Shown: positions 7,912 to 15,842 of the stretch, in pieces
How the letters are laid out: every line of letters begins with the position of its first letter
Position numbering within the stretch: the stretch's first letter is position 1
DNA from: DATMQA01 sp035566895
Lineage (GTDB): Bacteria; Verrucomicrobiota; Verrucomicrobiia; Limisphaerales; UBA8199
DNA length: 21,650 nucleotides
Direction of reading: 5' to 3'
Assembly (NCBI GenBank): GCA_035566895.1
Contig: DATMQA010000159.1
Span: 1-21,650 of the forward strand
Made by a program: the position numbers and the translations under genes
The notes under the pieces: generated by a model
Database searches by the model: none
What the model was told of the DNA's origin: nothing
Seen by the model: only the letters and a program-made list of their open reading frames with translations

Positions 7912-8475
7912 ATGCCCAGCAAGTTGCGTCACAGCTCCGCGCGAGTCTCGTTTTTCGCGTTCCAGGACATGATCACGACCGTGACAGGCGTGCTGATGAT
8001 TGTGATGCTGCTGCTCTCTTTGGAAGTGGGCCAGCGCGTCGCCAGTGCCGATGCTAGCCCGTCCCACACGGCGCGTGAAGAGTTGAATCAGGCCTCTAAA
8101 CAATTAGCGGCCAACCTGGAGGCGCTCCGGCAGCGACAAGCCGAATTGATGGCGCTTAGCAACCGGGTGTTCGTGGTTCGGGAGGAAGACCGTTCCGGCC
8201 GGCAACCGATCCTGGTCGCTCTCTCGGCAACCCGAGGTTCTTGCAGCCGGTTGGGGCAGACTAACCTTGTCGAATTTCTGGTCAGTACCAGCAACCCCGA
8301 GTTCCAAAAGTTGCTGCCGCAGTGGAATCCGCGAACCGAACGATTGGTGTTTTATGTGCGCCCCTCCGGCGTCGCCGCTTTCGACTCCTGCCGCAAGCTT
8401 GCGACCGAGCGCGGTTTCATCGTCGGCTACGATGCCGCCGAGGAAGAGAAGGAATACATTCTCACGTCACGATGA
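7912..8475 (+). CDS. MotB/TolR/ExbD-like stator B subunit, copy 1
   Basis: A 187-residue protein with one N-terminal membrane helix (about 20-38) preceded by FFAFQD. Asp19 sits at the cytoplasmic entrance of the helix, where MotB/TolR/ExbD proteins keep the ion-binding Asp. A short coiled coil (about 55-85) follows. A C-terminal domain with the pattern FYVRP...F...A...GFIVGYD is probably periplasmic. It starts six bases after the MotA/TolQ-type stop codon, with AAGAGG just ahead of the ATG. It overlaps the next gene by four bases (ATGA). The classic OmpA-like peptidoglycan-binding motif of MotB is not present, so it is closer to TolR/ExbD in architecture. Confidence 0.75.
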   Translation: MPSKLRHSSARVSFFAFQDMITTVTGVLMIVMLLLSLEVGQRVASADASPSHTAREELNQASKQLAANLEALRQRQAELMALSNRVFVVREEDRSGRQPILVALSATRGSCSRLGQTNLVEFLVSTSNPEFQKLLPQWNPRTERLVFYVRPSGVAAFDSCRKLATERGFIVGYDAAEEEKEYILTSR

Positions 8476-9167
8476 AAAAGGCCTCGGGATTTTACGCGGA
8501 TAGTCTGGAGATGTTGCTCGATACGATGTGCAACATCCTCGGTGGTGTGGTCTTCATTACCTTGACCCTGGCGGTCCTGGTCCGCAACTCACCTTCGAAA
8601 ACGCCCGCGCAGAAGGAGCAACAAGCTGCCGAACTGACCAACCAGTTGACGGCGGTCACCCGCTCCAACGCGCTCACCGAGGCGGAAATTGCCATGACGG
8701 TTCAGCACCTCCAGGACTCACGACCTTCGGCGCAAACAAATTTCATGCACTTGCCCGTTGAGCATGAGACCGGCAAGCAAAGTTGGATGGTGATCGTCTC
8801 GCAGGGAAAGCTCTACCCTGTGCAGTCTTTCTCTCCCACGGCGCGTGACAATAAAACCAAAAACACTCGGACGATCGATTGGCAAAGCCTTGGGCGTGGC
8901 ACGGAGGAGGCCACGCCCAAGCAGGGGCAAGGGATTGAACCGGAAAGCGGGGTCGCGGAAATGGTCCAAACTTTCCGGAAGAACTCGAAGACCAATTTCT
9001 ATTTCGCGTTCCTGGTAAAAGCAGATTCCTTTGCCGCTTTCAATCGGGCAAAAGAAACCGCGGGGACCCTCGGTTTTCAATTCGGCTGGGACCCCTTCGC
9101 CATCGACGAACCGATTAGGCTCGGCCTCAGTCGCGGGGAGGGCCAGCGCATCCTGCCGCAAAATTAA
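8472..9167 (+). CDS. MotB/TolR/ExbD-like stator B subunit, copy 2
   Basis: A 231-residue protein; the ATG at 8472 overlaps the previous TGA, and the frame upstream of it is shadow. The single membrane helix (about 18-37) is preceded by LEMLLDTMCNILGG, placing Asp17 where the B-subunit ion-binding Asp belongs. A coiled coil follows (about 45-80). The C-terminal part repeats the pattern of its neighbour: FYFAFLVK...FNRAKETAGTLGFQFGWD. The two proteins therefore seem to be diverged paralogs rather than duplicates, probably forming a heterodimer plug inside one MotA/TolQ-type ring. The best known parallel is Myxococcus AglQ/AglS beside the single TolQ homolog AglR. No peptidoglycan-binding OmpA-like domain is visible. 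Confidence 0.75.
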   Translation: MKKASGFYADSLEMLLDTMCNILGGVVFITLTLAVLVRNSPSKTPAQKEQQAAELTNQLTAVTRSNALTEAEIAMTVQHLQDSRPSAQTNFMHLPVEHETGKQSWMVIVSQGKLYPVQSFSPTARDNKTKNTRTIDWQSLGRGTEEATPKQGQGIEPESGVAEMVQTFRKNSKTNFYFAFLVKADSFAAFNRAKETAGTLGFQFGWDPFAIDEPIRLGLSRGEGQRILPQN

Positions 9168-9187
9168 ATCACCATCCATCAGCTACC

Positions 9188-11146
9188 ATGAAAACTTCGT
9201 GCGTCCATTGTGGGCAACTCATTGAAACGACCCCGTCGCCGGAGGGGATACTGACTTGCTCGGCTTGCGGCAAGGTCACCGCGTCTCGTCCCGGCACCCC
9301 GGAGGGCGGCGCGGCGCAAAGGCCATCGCGTTTCAAAGGCAAAGACGCGGTGATTATCGCCGGCGCGTTTGTATTGTTGGTTCTGCTGCTCCTGCTGTTT
9401 CTGCGGCCCAATCAGCGCGCCCGCCAGTTGGTGTTTGGTGGGTTGGGCTCCGGCTCCACTTCGGCGAACCAGACCGATGCCATCCGGCCTGGCTCGAGAA
9501 CGGACGCTGGGTCAGGACCGGGCGCCGGTTCCAGTTCCGCGGGTTCGAGTGGTCCTGGGGGTGGGGTGGGCGTCGGCCCCTCGGGAGGAACACCGAATGC
9601 TGAGGGCTCCAGCCCGGGCAACCCAGGTGGGGGCGCGGTCGGAGGAACCATTGCGGGGAAAGGAAGAGCGGGCCAGGTGCCGGCGAACGGGACTGACGGC
9701 GGGCTGGTTCCTGACTCGATTCAAAAACAGACCGATTTGGATACCGGCAAAACGTCAGTGCCCTCCGCTGGCACCGTCGCTGGCGGAGCGGTGACCGGCT
9801 TGGGTCCTGGCGGCTCAGGTTCAAGCGGAGTCGCGGGCGGTGCAGCCCCTGGTAGTGCCGGTCCGGGCGCGGCGGGCGGGGTGGGCACTGGAGGAACCGG
9901 AATACCTGGAGCAGGCGTGAACGGCAGCGGCAATGGGAGTATCGGAGCGGGAGGAATAACCGGTACCGGCACAGGTGGGATTGGAACGCCAGCTCCGGGC
10001 GGAACCGGCGCTGGGGGAGCGGGCACCGGTGGGATCGGCGGCGGCGGACCGGGTTCAGGGGGGACCAGCAGCGGGGTTGCTGGAACCCTGGGCGGTCCTG
10101 GTTCTGGAAGCGGTGGAGCCGGCGCTGGACCGCAAGGGCAATCATCCGGCGGCAGCCTTCCCCCAGGAGCTGGTACAACGCCCGGTTCGACTAGTGGTGC
10201 GCCTGGCCCTGGATCCGTGCCAGGTTCCGGGGCGGGTGCGGGGTTGGCAGGCAGCGCTTCTCCGACCGCCAACGACGGCGGTGTGTCGCGAGCCCCAAGC
10301 GGTGGTCCACCGGGAGGTCCTCCGAGTGCTTCGAGCTCTTCGACTCCCGGTGTGGCAGGCGGGGTTCCCGGGTCGGGAACCGGTTCGCAAGCGGCGCAAC
10401 GCGCGCCCGGTTCAGCCGTTGGGACGCCTTCCGGCAGTTCACCCTCAGGGGCTGCCAAAGCCGATTCTTCCGGCAACCCGGCCGATGCGACGCCGGATGG
10501 GGTATCCAAAGAGAAGACCGACGACTTGCTCCAGATGGCGAAGAATGAGACGCCCTCCACGCCGCCGGACGGAAGCCCAAAACCCGACGAACCCAAATCA
10601 GATGACTCCGCCAAGGATACGAAACCGAATGACCAGGATTCGAAGAGCGCTGGTCCGTTCGATCCCGGGCGCGGTACTAACATTGTGTTTGTGCTGGACC
10701 GCTCGCTCAGCATGAGGCAGGATGAGAAATCCAAGGCGGCGCGGCGCGTGCTGGTCAGTGCCCTCGAAGGCCTAGGCACGAACAAATCCTTTTACGTTGT
10801 CTTCTTCCCTTATCAGGAAATGCCCACGGCGGGACCGATGCCGGCCACACCGGAGAATGTCCGTGCCATGACTAACTGGATTCAATCGGTCGGCCACGCG
10901 TACGGTTCGGACCCGACCAAGGCCTTGCTGCGCGGGCTTCATTTCACTCCGGATACGGTTTGGCTGCTCTCCGATGGCCAGTTTTCTCCAAGTGTAGCCA
11001 GGACGATTCGCGATGCGAACGAGGTCCTCAAAGCCCAGATCCATACTATCGGCTTTTACAGCCGCGATGGCGAACCGGTCATGCGCCAAATCGCCGATGA
11101 AAACCACGGGACCTACCATTTCGTGCCCCGGCCGGATAGTAAGTGA
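9188..11146 (+). CDS. Zinc ribbon-TM-glycine-rich-vWA membrane protein
   Basis: A 652-residue protein. C5, C8, C24 and C27 form a compact N-terminal zinc ribbon. Residues 54-72 are a membrane helix preceded by KGKD, suggesting a cytoplasmic ribbon and an outer C-terminal side. Residues about 80-415 are an extended Gly/Ser/Pro/Thr-rich low-complexity spacer, followed by a charged Asp/Lys/Pro segment (about 420-490). A von Willebrand factor A domain occupies about 495-650. Its metal-binding (MIDAS) set looks complete: D504-x-S506-x-S508, T577 and D596. vWA domains bind protein ligands through a divalent metal. With the long spacer, the domain could reach across the periplasm. It lies 20 bases after the second B subunit and overlaps the next gene by four bases. 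I recognise no named family for the full protein. Confidence 0.8.
   Translation: MKTSCVHCGQLIETTPSPEGILTCSACGKVTASRPGTPEGGAAQRPSRFKGKDAVIIAGAFVLLVLLLLLFLRPNQRARQLVFGGLGSGSTSANQTDAIRPGSRTDAGSGPGAGSSSAGSSGPGGGVGVGPSGGTPNAEGSSPGNPGGGAVGGTIAGKGRAGQVPANGTDGGLVPDSIQKQTDLDTGKTSVPSAGTVAGGAVTGLGPGGSGSSGVAGGAAPGSAGPGAAGGVGTGGTGIPGAGVNGSGNGSIGAGGITGTGTGGIGTPAPGGTGAGGAGTGGIGGGGPGSGGTSSGVAGTLGGPGSGSGGAGAGPQGQSSGGSLPPGAGTTPGSTSGAPGPGSVPGSGAGAGLAGSASPTANDGGVSRAPSGGPPGGPPSASSSSTPGVAGGVPGSGTGSQAAQRAPGSAVGTPSGSSPSGAAKADSSGNPADATPDGVSKEKTDDLLQMAKNETPSTPPDGSPKPDEPKSDDSAKDTKPNDQDSKSAGPFDPGRGTNIVFVLDRSLSMRQDEKSKAARRVLVSALEGLGTNKSFYVVFFPYQEMPTAGPMPATPENVRAMTNWIQSVGHAYGSDPTKALLRGLHFTPDTVWLLSDGQFSPSVARTIRDANEVLKAQIHTIGFYSRDGEPVMRQIADENHGTYHFVPRPDSK
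9430..10440 (+). repeat. Low-complexity Gly/Ser/Pro-coding tract
   Basis: Within the vWA gene about one kilobase is dominated by GGN, GCN, TCN and CCN codons, coding short irregular GTG, GAG, GPG and SG units. There is no strict period, so this is a degenerate repeat rather than a tandem array. It probably arose by slippage and is likely to vary in length between strains. The complementary strand is open over much of this tract as a proline-rich shadow, a consequence of the composition. Confidence 0.8.
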
Positions 11147-12024
11147 GTAACCGCTCTCTCCATCGGTTTCAGAAAGACGCCGTCATCGGGCTGGCCATTT
11201 TGGTGGTCCTGCTGCTGTTCTGGCGCCTGATGAAGCGTCCGGAGCAATTGGGTGCCTATGGTCCTTCGATCAAGACCAATGTCTTCGGTCCGCTCGGGGC
11301 TCGCCTGGGGGAAAGTCTGTCGCCAGACCCAGGCGGCGGTCCGGGCCGCAGCGGAACCTTTCCAGGACAACAAACCGGCGAGCCGGCCGCGACGAATGCC
11401 CTCGACGGCACAGTGGCCGCCGCCAATACCGGCGGGGTTCCGAGAGCCGGTGCAAATGGTTTTCCTGTTGAGGAAACCCCTCCGACGAACCAGTCCTTTA
11501 AAGTGATCGCCGCCCTGCCGGATGATGACAGCGCCCCACCGCTCACCAACAGCCCCAATGCCGCCGCTCTGGCGCAGCGGTTAGGGGAGGCCAACGCCAA
11601 AGGCGGCGACATTCAATTTTCCCTGTTCTGGGGAAACCGGAATGATTTAGACCTGCACTGCGTTGATCCGAGAGGAATTGAGATTTGCTACAACCATAGA
11701 AAGTCTGAAGCCACCGGCGGTGAACTCGACGTGGACCGGAATGTCAATGCGCCCTTCACGGACAAGCCGGTCGAGAATATTTACTGGCCGGAGGGCGGCG
11801 CCCCGCCGGGACTTTATAAGGTGATCGTCGTCCATTACAACCTGCATGGAGACCCCGACCCGACCGGGTTCACGGTGCGAACGGTGGTGAAAGATAAAAC
11901 CAATTTTTTCCACCACACGATTAGCTACACGGGCCAACGGGAGCCGCATTGGATTTGCAGCATTCAATATGATCCGTCCAACCCGGACCCGGCATTGCGC
12001 CGACGCTTCGTGTCGTTCAGGTAG
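11143..12024 (+). CDS. Membrane-anchored YfaP/DUF2135-like protein
   Basis: A 293-residue protein starting with GTG at 11143, overlapping the vWA stop codon (GTGA). This start retains the basic N-terminus before the membrane helix (about residues 12-28). A flexible linker (to about 150) follows. The C-terminal ~140 residues match the YfaP/DUF2135 pattern: DLDLH (168-172), GGELDVDRN (from 192), a VENIYWPEG stretch, and a GLYKVIVVHYNLHG strand. This beta-sandwich domain is of unknown activity. It is often found in secreted or membrane-anchored proteins, sometimes next to vWA domains. The single N-terminal anchor places the domain outside the cytoplasm, alongside the vWA domain of its neighbour. 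It is the last gene of the cluster and ends 10 bases from the convergent cyclase gene. Confidence 0.7.
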   Translation: MSNRSLHRFQKDAVIGLAILVVLLLFWRLMKRPEQLGAYGPSIKTNVFGPLGARLGESLSPDPGGGPGRSGTFPGQQTGEPAATNALDGTVAAANTGGVPRAGANGFPVEETPPTNQSFKVIAALPDDDSAPPLTNSPNAAALAQRLGEANAKGGDIQFSLFWGNRNDLDLHCVDPRGIEICYNHRKSEATGGELDVDRNVNAPFTDKPVENIYWPEGGAPPGLYKVIVVHYNLHGDPDPTGFTVRTVVKDKTNFFHHTISYTGQREPHWICSIQYDPSNPDPALRRRFVSFR

Positions 12025-12034
12025 GATTTCCGCG

Positions 12035-13714
12035 TCAGCTCCGAAGTCCGTTTAACCGATAGGCTTCCAGCTCGCCCTCCTTGGTCTGGATTTTGGTCTT
12101 GTCGGCCTTGACGACGTTGTAAACCCGCTGGAAGACCTCCGGGCTAATCAGAATCTCTCCATCGCCGGCCGCATCGCAATAACGGTGAGCCCGGTTGACC
12201 GCGTCACCGATGACGGTGAACTCCAGGCGCTCATTACTGCCGACAAAACCCTGGAAGACCTCGCCGCTGTGGAGCCCGACGCGCACCTGGCAAGTCTCGT
12301 CGCCCCGGGCGGCGCGCAGTTGGGTGGTGGCCTGGACGACCTGCTGGATGGCCAGCGCGGCCTTGGCGGCCTTTAGATGCTGCTCCCGGTCAGGTTGGGG
12401 GCAGCCAAACACCGCCAGAACTGCGTCACCGACGAATTTATCCACTGTGCCATCGTAGGAAAAAATCTTTTCGATGATCGGTTGGAAATAATGGTTGAGC
12501 ATATCGACGACATCGTGGGCGTCCATCCGAGCGGCGCGTTCGGTGAAGCCGCTGATATCGCAGAAAAGGACGCTGACCTCGGATTTGGCGCCGCCCGGGC
12601 GGAGTTTGCCGGCGTTAGCCTGCTCAATCAGCATCGCGCGTACTTTAGGGGAGAAATTGGCCAGCAGCCGGTCGGTCAGCTTGTCCTTCTTCTTGAGGTC
12701 GGCAAGGTAGCGCTGTTCGGCCAGGGCCATGCCAGCGTAGAGGCCGATGGCAATCAGAAATTGGAGATCGTCTTCCTCGAAAGCGTCCGCCGCTGCCGGG
12801 GTATCAACGCAAATCACACCGAAGACTTCGTCGTGCCACTGCAAGGGCGCATACATGCCGCTGAGGATATGGAACTCTCGTATGCTCATCGTGGGATCGC
12901 CCCCCTGGGTAGAGCGCCAGATGAAGCCGCGCTTTTCGGCAATGGCCCGGCGGGCCAGCGTCTCACTAACGGCGGGTTCGTCGGCCGAGACATAGGCCTT
13001 GAGGAGGAGTGAGTTGTCTTGAGGGTTGCTTAGCAACAGGGCGCCCCGGCGGGCCGCCGGGACCACTTCGACCACGCGATTCATCACGGTTTGCAGAAGT
13101 TCAGTCTGGCCGGTCTGCGCGCCAAACTGCCGTGGCAAATCGAGCAGCATTTTGAGCCGGCGCTCGGCGGACGGCAGGTCTTGCGCACCCGCCTCGTTCA
13201 GGGCCTGGTCGGTATCCATCATGTGGACGATGCGCAGGTCCGCAGCCGGCGCGGGTGCTGGTGCTGCTGCTGGGAGTGGAGTCGGCGTCGCAGGTTTGTG
13301 AGGGCTCGGCAACGGGGGGGTGCCAGGCGAAGGGGGAACGACAAGTGGCCGAGGGCTTGCGGGCACCGGGGCAGGCTTGTTGGCGGAGAGCACGAGCACG
13401 CGCACGCTGGTTTCGCCCACGAGGAAGGTGTCTTCCGGGAAGAGCCGCCATTCACCCTGGCCGCGGATTTCCCGGCCATTGACTTGCGTGCCAAACCGGC
13501 TGCCCAGGTCGGTCAGCCAAACGACCCCATTTTTGACCTCGAGAACGGCGTGTTGACGCGAAACGCAACTGTCCACTGAGAGGTCCAGGTCAGGCTTGTC
13601 GGTATCAGAAAGGCGCCCAATGGCGACCTTCTGCGAGTTGAAGACCATTACTGCTTCCGTGCCTTGGAAAGAAGTGGTGATCTGGATAGGCATAGGATTC
13701 TGAATTCCCGGCAT
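12035..13714 (-). CDS. FHA-GAF-class III adenylate/guanylate cyclase
   Basis: A 559-residue soluble protein if it starts at the ATG at 13714, which has AGGGG about eight bases upstream. The frame is open further upstream, but that part looks non-coding; an ATG at 13693 is also possible. An FHA domain (about 10-110) keeps all phosphothreonine-site residues: GR at 33-34, SRQH at 52-55, N79-G80. A Pro-rich linker leads to a GAF domain (about 185-340). The class III cyclase domain follows, with both metal Asp residues (D386 in FCDISGF, D430 in VGDAVLAVFG), a Lys in TVDKF typical of ATP selection, and VNRAHR with the Asn and Arg that stabilise the transition state. It probably makes cAMP in response to phosphoprotein binding and a GAF ligand. 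Three Ser/Thr kinase genes lie directly upstream on the same strand, so phosphorylation may feed into it. Confidence 0.88.
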   Translation of the reverse strand: MPGIQNPMPIQITTSFQGTEAVMVFNSQKVAIGRLSDTDKPDLDLSVDSCVSRQHAVLEVKNGVVWLTDLGSRFGTQVNGREIRGQGEWRLFPEDTFLVGETSVRVLVLSANKPAPVPASPRPLVVPPSPGTPPLPSPHKPATPTPLPAAAPAPAPAADLRIVHMMDTDQALNEAGAQDLPSAERRLKMLLDLPRQFGAQTGQTELLQTVMNRVVEVVPAARRGALLLSNPQDNSLLLKAYVSADEPAVSETLARRAIAEKRGFIWRSTQGGDPTMSIREFHILSGMYAPLQWHDEVFGVICVDTPAAADAFEEDDLQFLIAIGLYAGMALAEQRYLADLKKKDKLTDRLLANFSPKVRAMLIEQANAGKLRPGGAKSEVSVLFCDISGFTERAARMDAHDVVDMLNHYFQPIIEKIFSYDGTVDKFVGDAVLAVFGCPQPDREQHLKAAKAALAIQQVVQATTQLRAARGDETCQVRVGLHSGEVFQGFVGSNERLEFTVIGDAVNRAHRYCDAAGDGEILISPEVFQRVYNVVKADKTKIQTKEGELEAYRLNGLRS

Positions 13715-13850
13715 CTTACACCCCTGGCTCCGATTGGCAATGCAGACCGGCTGCCGTTGCGGGTCTTTTTCGTATGCGCGTTGACGGTCAAGGCCCTCGC
13801 GCTGCCTCAACGATCTATGAGCCAGGAACGAAACGTAAAACGAAGCGGCC

Positions 13851-15842
13851 TCAGCGCGCACCGCCACCCGGTGCCAACACACAACGGAATCCGATATAGT
13901 CATTACGACTGCCAGGAGGGGCGTCGCCGCGGCGCGAGGACAACAAATAATCGGGACCACCGACGTACCAACTCCCGCCGCGCAACACCCGGGTCTTCTG
14001 ACCCGCCCCCCAACTGGCCCAAGCAGGAATTTTCTTTCGAATTTCTTCGCTGTTCAACTCTTCCCGGTACCAGTCCTCGCACCACTGGTCGAGGTTTCCG
14101 CCCATGTCGTAAAGCCCAAATCGGTTGGCCATGAAACTGCCCACCGGCGAGGTGCGCGCCTCAGTTTCCTTGTGCCAGCCCTTCGTTGCAAAATCGCCGG
14201 CATAGTTTCCGGCTTCCGTTGGTGGCGGCCATTGGTTTCCCCAGGGATATAGGTCATCCCCCACAGCCACGCTCCATTCGGCATCCGTGGGCAGCCGGTA
14301 GCTTTGCGCGGAAGTTATTTTGCCTTCCTTCCGGTCCTTGTTTGTCAGCCACGCGCAAAAGGCCTGAGCATCACCCCAATTGACTCCGCAAACCGGATGC
14401 ATCGGCCCTTGGACGAATCCGGGGTTTTTCCATGTGTCCCCCCGCGGTTTCCAACCGTGGCTCAAGGACCACATTCCTTTGGTGGCGTCATAACTTGTGG
14501 CTTTGACAAACGCCTCAAAATCCTGCACCCGCGTATGCCAGATGCTGAATGAGGTTTTGGTGCCCGGCACCGGTACAAACACCATGCCCAGAGTGTTGGT
14601 CCAGCGCGGCCCGGAGGTCAAATTCTGGGCCGGTACTGGGCTGCCGCCCGGATTCACTGCTTCAGAAGACAGCAGGGCAATGGAAGCAGGGGCTGTGGGC
14701 GCAACCGAATCTGGAATCAGGGGTTCGGTTGTGGTGGCTGAGGGTATGTGTGCAGGGAGCATCGGCGCCGCGAAACTCGAACCACGGCGATGGCCAAAAT
14801 ACCAGGCGCCCACAGCCAGAAACGCCAGCGCGGCGATTGCAGCGCTCACCCTCAAAACCCTGGTTTGGGCTCTAATGCCCGCCGGGGAAATATCCGTCCT
14901 GCCAGCCGTTGCAGCAGACAGCGATTCCTCGTCGGCCCGCCCGAACATCGCCTCTGCCAAGCGTTCAGTCGAAGGCTTTCTGACAATTTCCAACCCAACC
15001 CACTCCGCCACGGCCTGCGCACTTTGAGGACGCTGCGCCGGGTCTTTAGCGAGGCAGGCCATTACCAGGGCGGCAACGTCGGCGGGAACCTCGCTCTCCA
15101 ACCCCAGGGCGGCCAAGCGCGCGGCGAGCGGCTCCGCGGGTTCGTTCAGGACCTGGTGCGTGATGTCCCCGGTGAAAAATGGAGGTTTGCTCGTGAGCAA
15201 CTCATAGACGGTCGCGCCCAAAGCGTAAATGTCGTCCACAACTTGCGGATGTTTGCCCGCCAATTGTTGCGGACTCATGTAAGGCAAAGTCCCGCTCGTG
15301 GCCTGCCGGCCCGAGACCCGGCTGACCGAATCGCTCACTGTGGCCGCGATGCCAAAGTCCGCCAGTTTCAACCGGCCCTTGGAATCAACCATGATATTGC
15401 CCGGCTTGAGGTCGCGATGGATGATTTTTTCGTTATGCGCATAGTCCAGTGCGGCGCAGAGTTGCTCCACCAGTGGTTTGAGCTGGTCCCAGGCCAGGAC
15501 GCGACCGGGTTGTTCCAGGCGCAGGACCGAGAGGGTCGGCCCATCGACAAATTCCATTGCGACAAAGGCATGCCTGCCAGCTTCTTCGTGGAGGTCGTGA
15601 ATGCGAACGATATTAGGATGAGAGAGCCTGTGGCTGCGCGCCGTCTCGCGCCGCAAATCATCCAGCGCGACAGGATCGGCACGGACCTCCGGCGGCAGAA
15701 ACTTCAGCGCGACCGGCTCGTGCAGCCTCTCGTCCTGCGCCAGCCAGACCTCCCCCATGCCGCCGCGGCCGAGAGGGCGGACCAAAGTGAAGCGGTCGGC
15801 GCCCACTCTTTGGCCAGACTGCAGTGCACCTGATTCGGACAT
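13851..15842 (-). CDS. Transmembrane Ser/Thr kinase with FGE-sulfatase-like outer domain
   Basis: A 663-residue PknB-type kinase. The glycine loop GRGGMGEV (25-32), Lys47, Glu66, HRDLKPGN (142-149) and DFG (162-164) are all present, so the kinase should be active. A membrane helix lies near 330-348. The outer part (about 390-655) is an FGE-sulfatase/SUMF1-like fold (LGMVFVPVPGT, YRLPTDAEWSVAV, YPWGNQW, GLYDMGGNLDQWCEDWY, RVLRGGSW, GFRC). True formylglycine-generating enzymes carry two catalytic copper-binding cysteines just after RGGS. Here that stretch is WYVGGPDYLLSSRRGD with no Cys, so sulfatase-activating chemistry is unlikely and ligand sensing is more plausible. It lies 136 bases upstream of the cyclase and 158 bases downstream of the next kinase. 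The start at 15842 is supported by alignment with its paralog. Confidence 0.9.
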   Translation of the reverse strand: MSESGALQSGQRVGADRFTLVRPLGRGGMGEVWLAQDERLHEPVALKFLPPEVRADPVALDDLRRETARSHRLSHPNIVRIHDLHEEAGRHAFVAMEFVDGPTLSVLRLEQPGRVLAWDQLKPLVEQLCAALDYAHNEKIIHRDLKPGNIMVDSKGRLKLADFGIAATVSDSVSRVSGRQATSGTLPYMSPQQLAGKHPQVVDDIYALGATVYELLTSKPPFFTGDITHQVLNEPAEPLAARLAALGLESEVPADVAALVMACLAKDPAQRPQSAQAVAEWVGLEIVRKPSTERLAEAMFGRADEESLSAATAGRTDISPAGIRAQTRVLRVSAAIAALAFLAVGAWYFGHRRGSSFAAPMLPAHIPSATTTEPLIPDSVAPTAPASIALLSSEAVNPGGSPVPAQNLTSGPRWTNTLGMVFVPVPGTKTSFSIWHTRVQDFEAFVKATSYDATKGMWSLSHGWKPRGDTWKNPGFVQGPMHPVCGVNWGDAQAFCAWLTNKDRKEGKITSAQSYRLPTDAEWSVAVGDDLYPWGNQWPPPTEAGNYAGDFATKGWHKETEARTSPVGSFMANRFGLYDMGGNLDQWCEDWYREELNSEEIRKKIPAWASWGAGQKTRVLRGGSWYVGGPDYLLSSRRGDAPPGSRNDYIGFRCVLAPGGGAR

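Noticed and set aside
6904..9167. Zorya phage-defence operon
   Set aside because: The stator pair recalls ZorA/ZorB, but no helicase, nuclease or ZorC-like gene is nearby, and the B subunits lack the OmpA-like domain.
9721..10785. 354-codon proline-rich open frame on the minus strand
   Set aside because: It is the complement of the glycine-rich tract of the vWA gene; composition alone keeps it open, and it shows no domain.
13715..13960. N-terminal extension of the cyclase
   Set aside because: The extra 82 residues overlap the end of the kinase gene and look like translated intergenic DNA; the FHA domain begins just after the chosen start.
14748..15833. 361-codon plus-strand open frame
   Set aside because: It lies antisense to the kinase gene at 13851-15842, whose catalytic motifs are intact; the plus frame has no recognisable feature.
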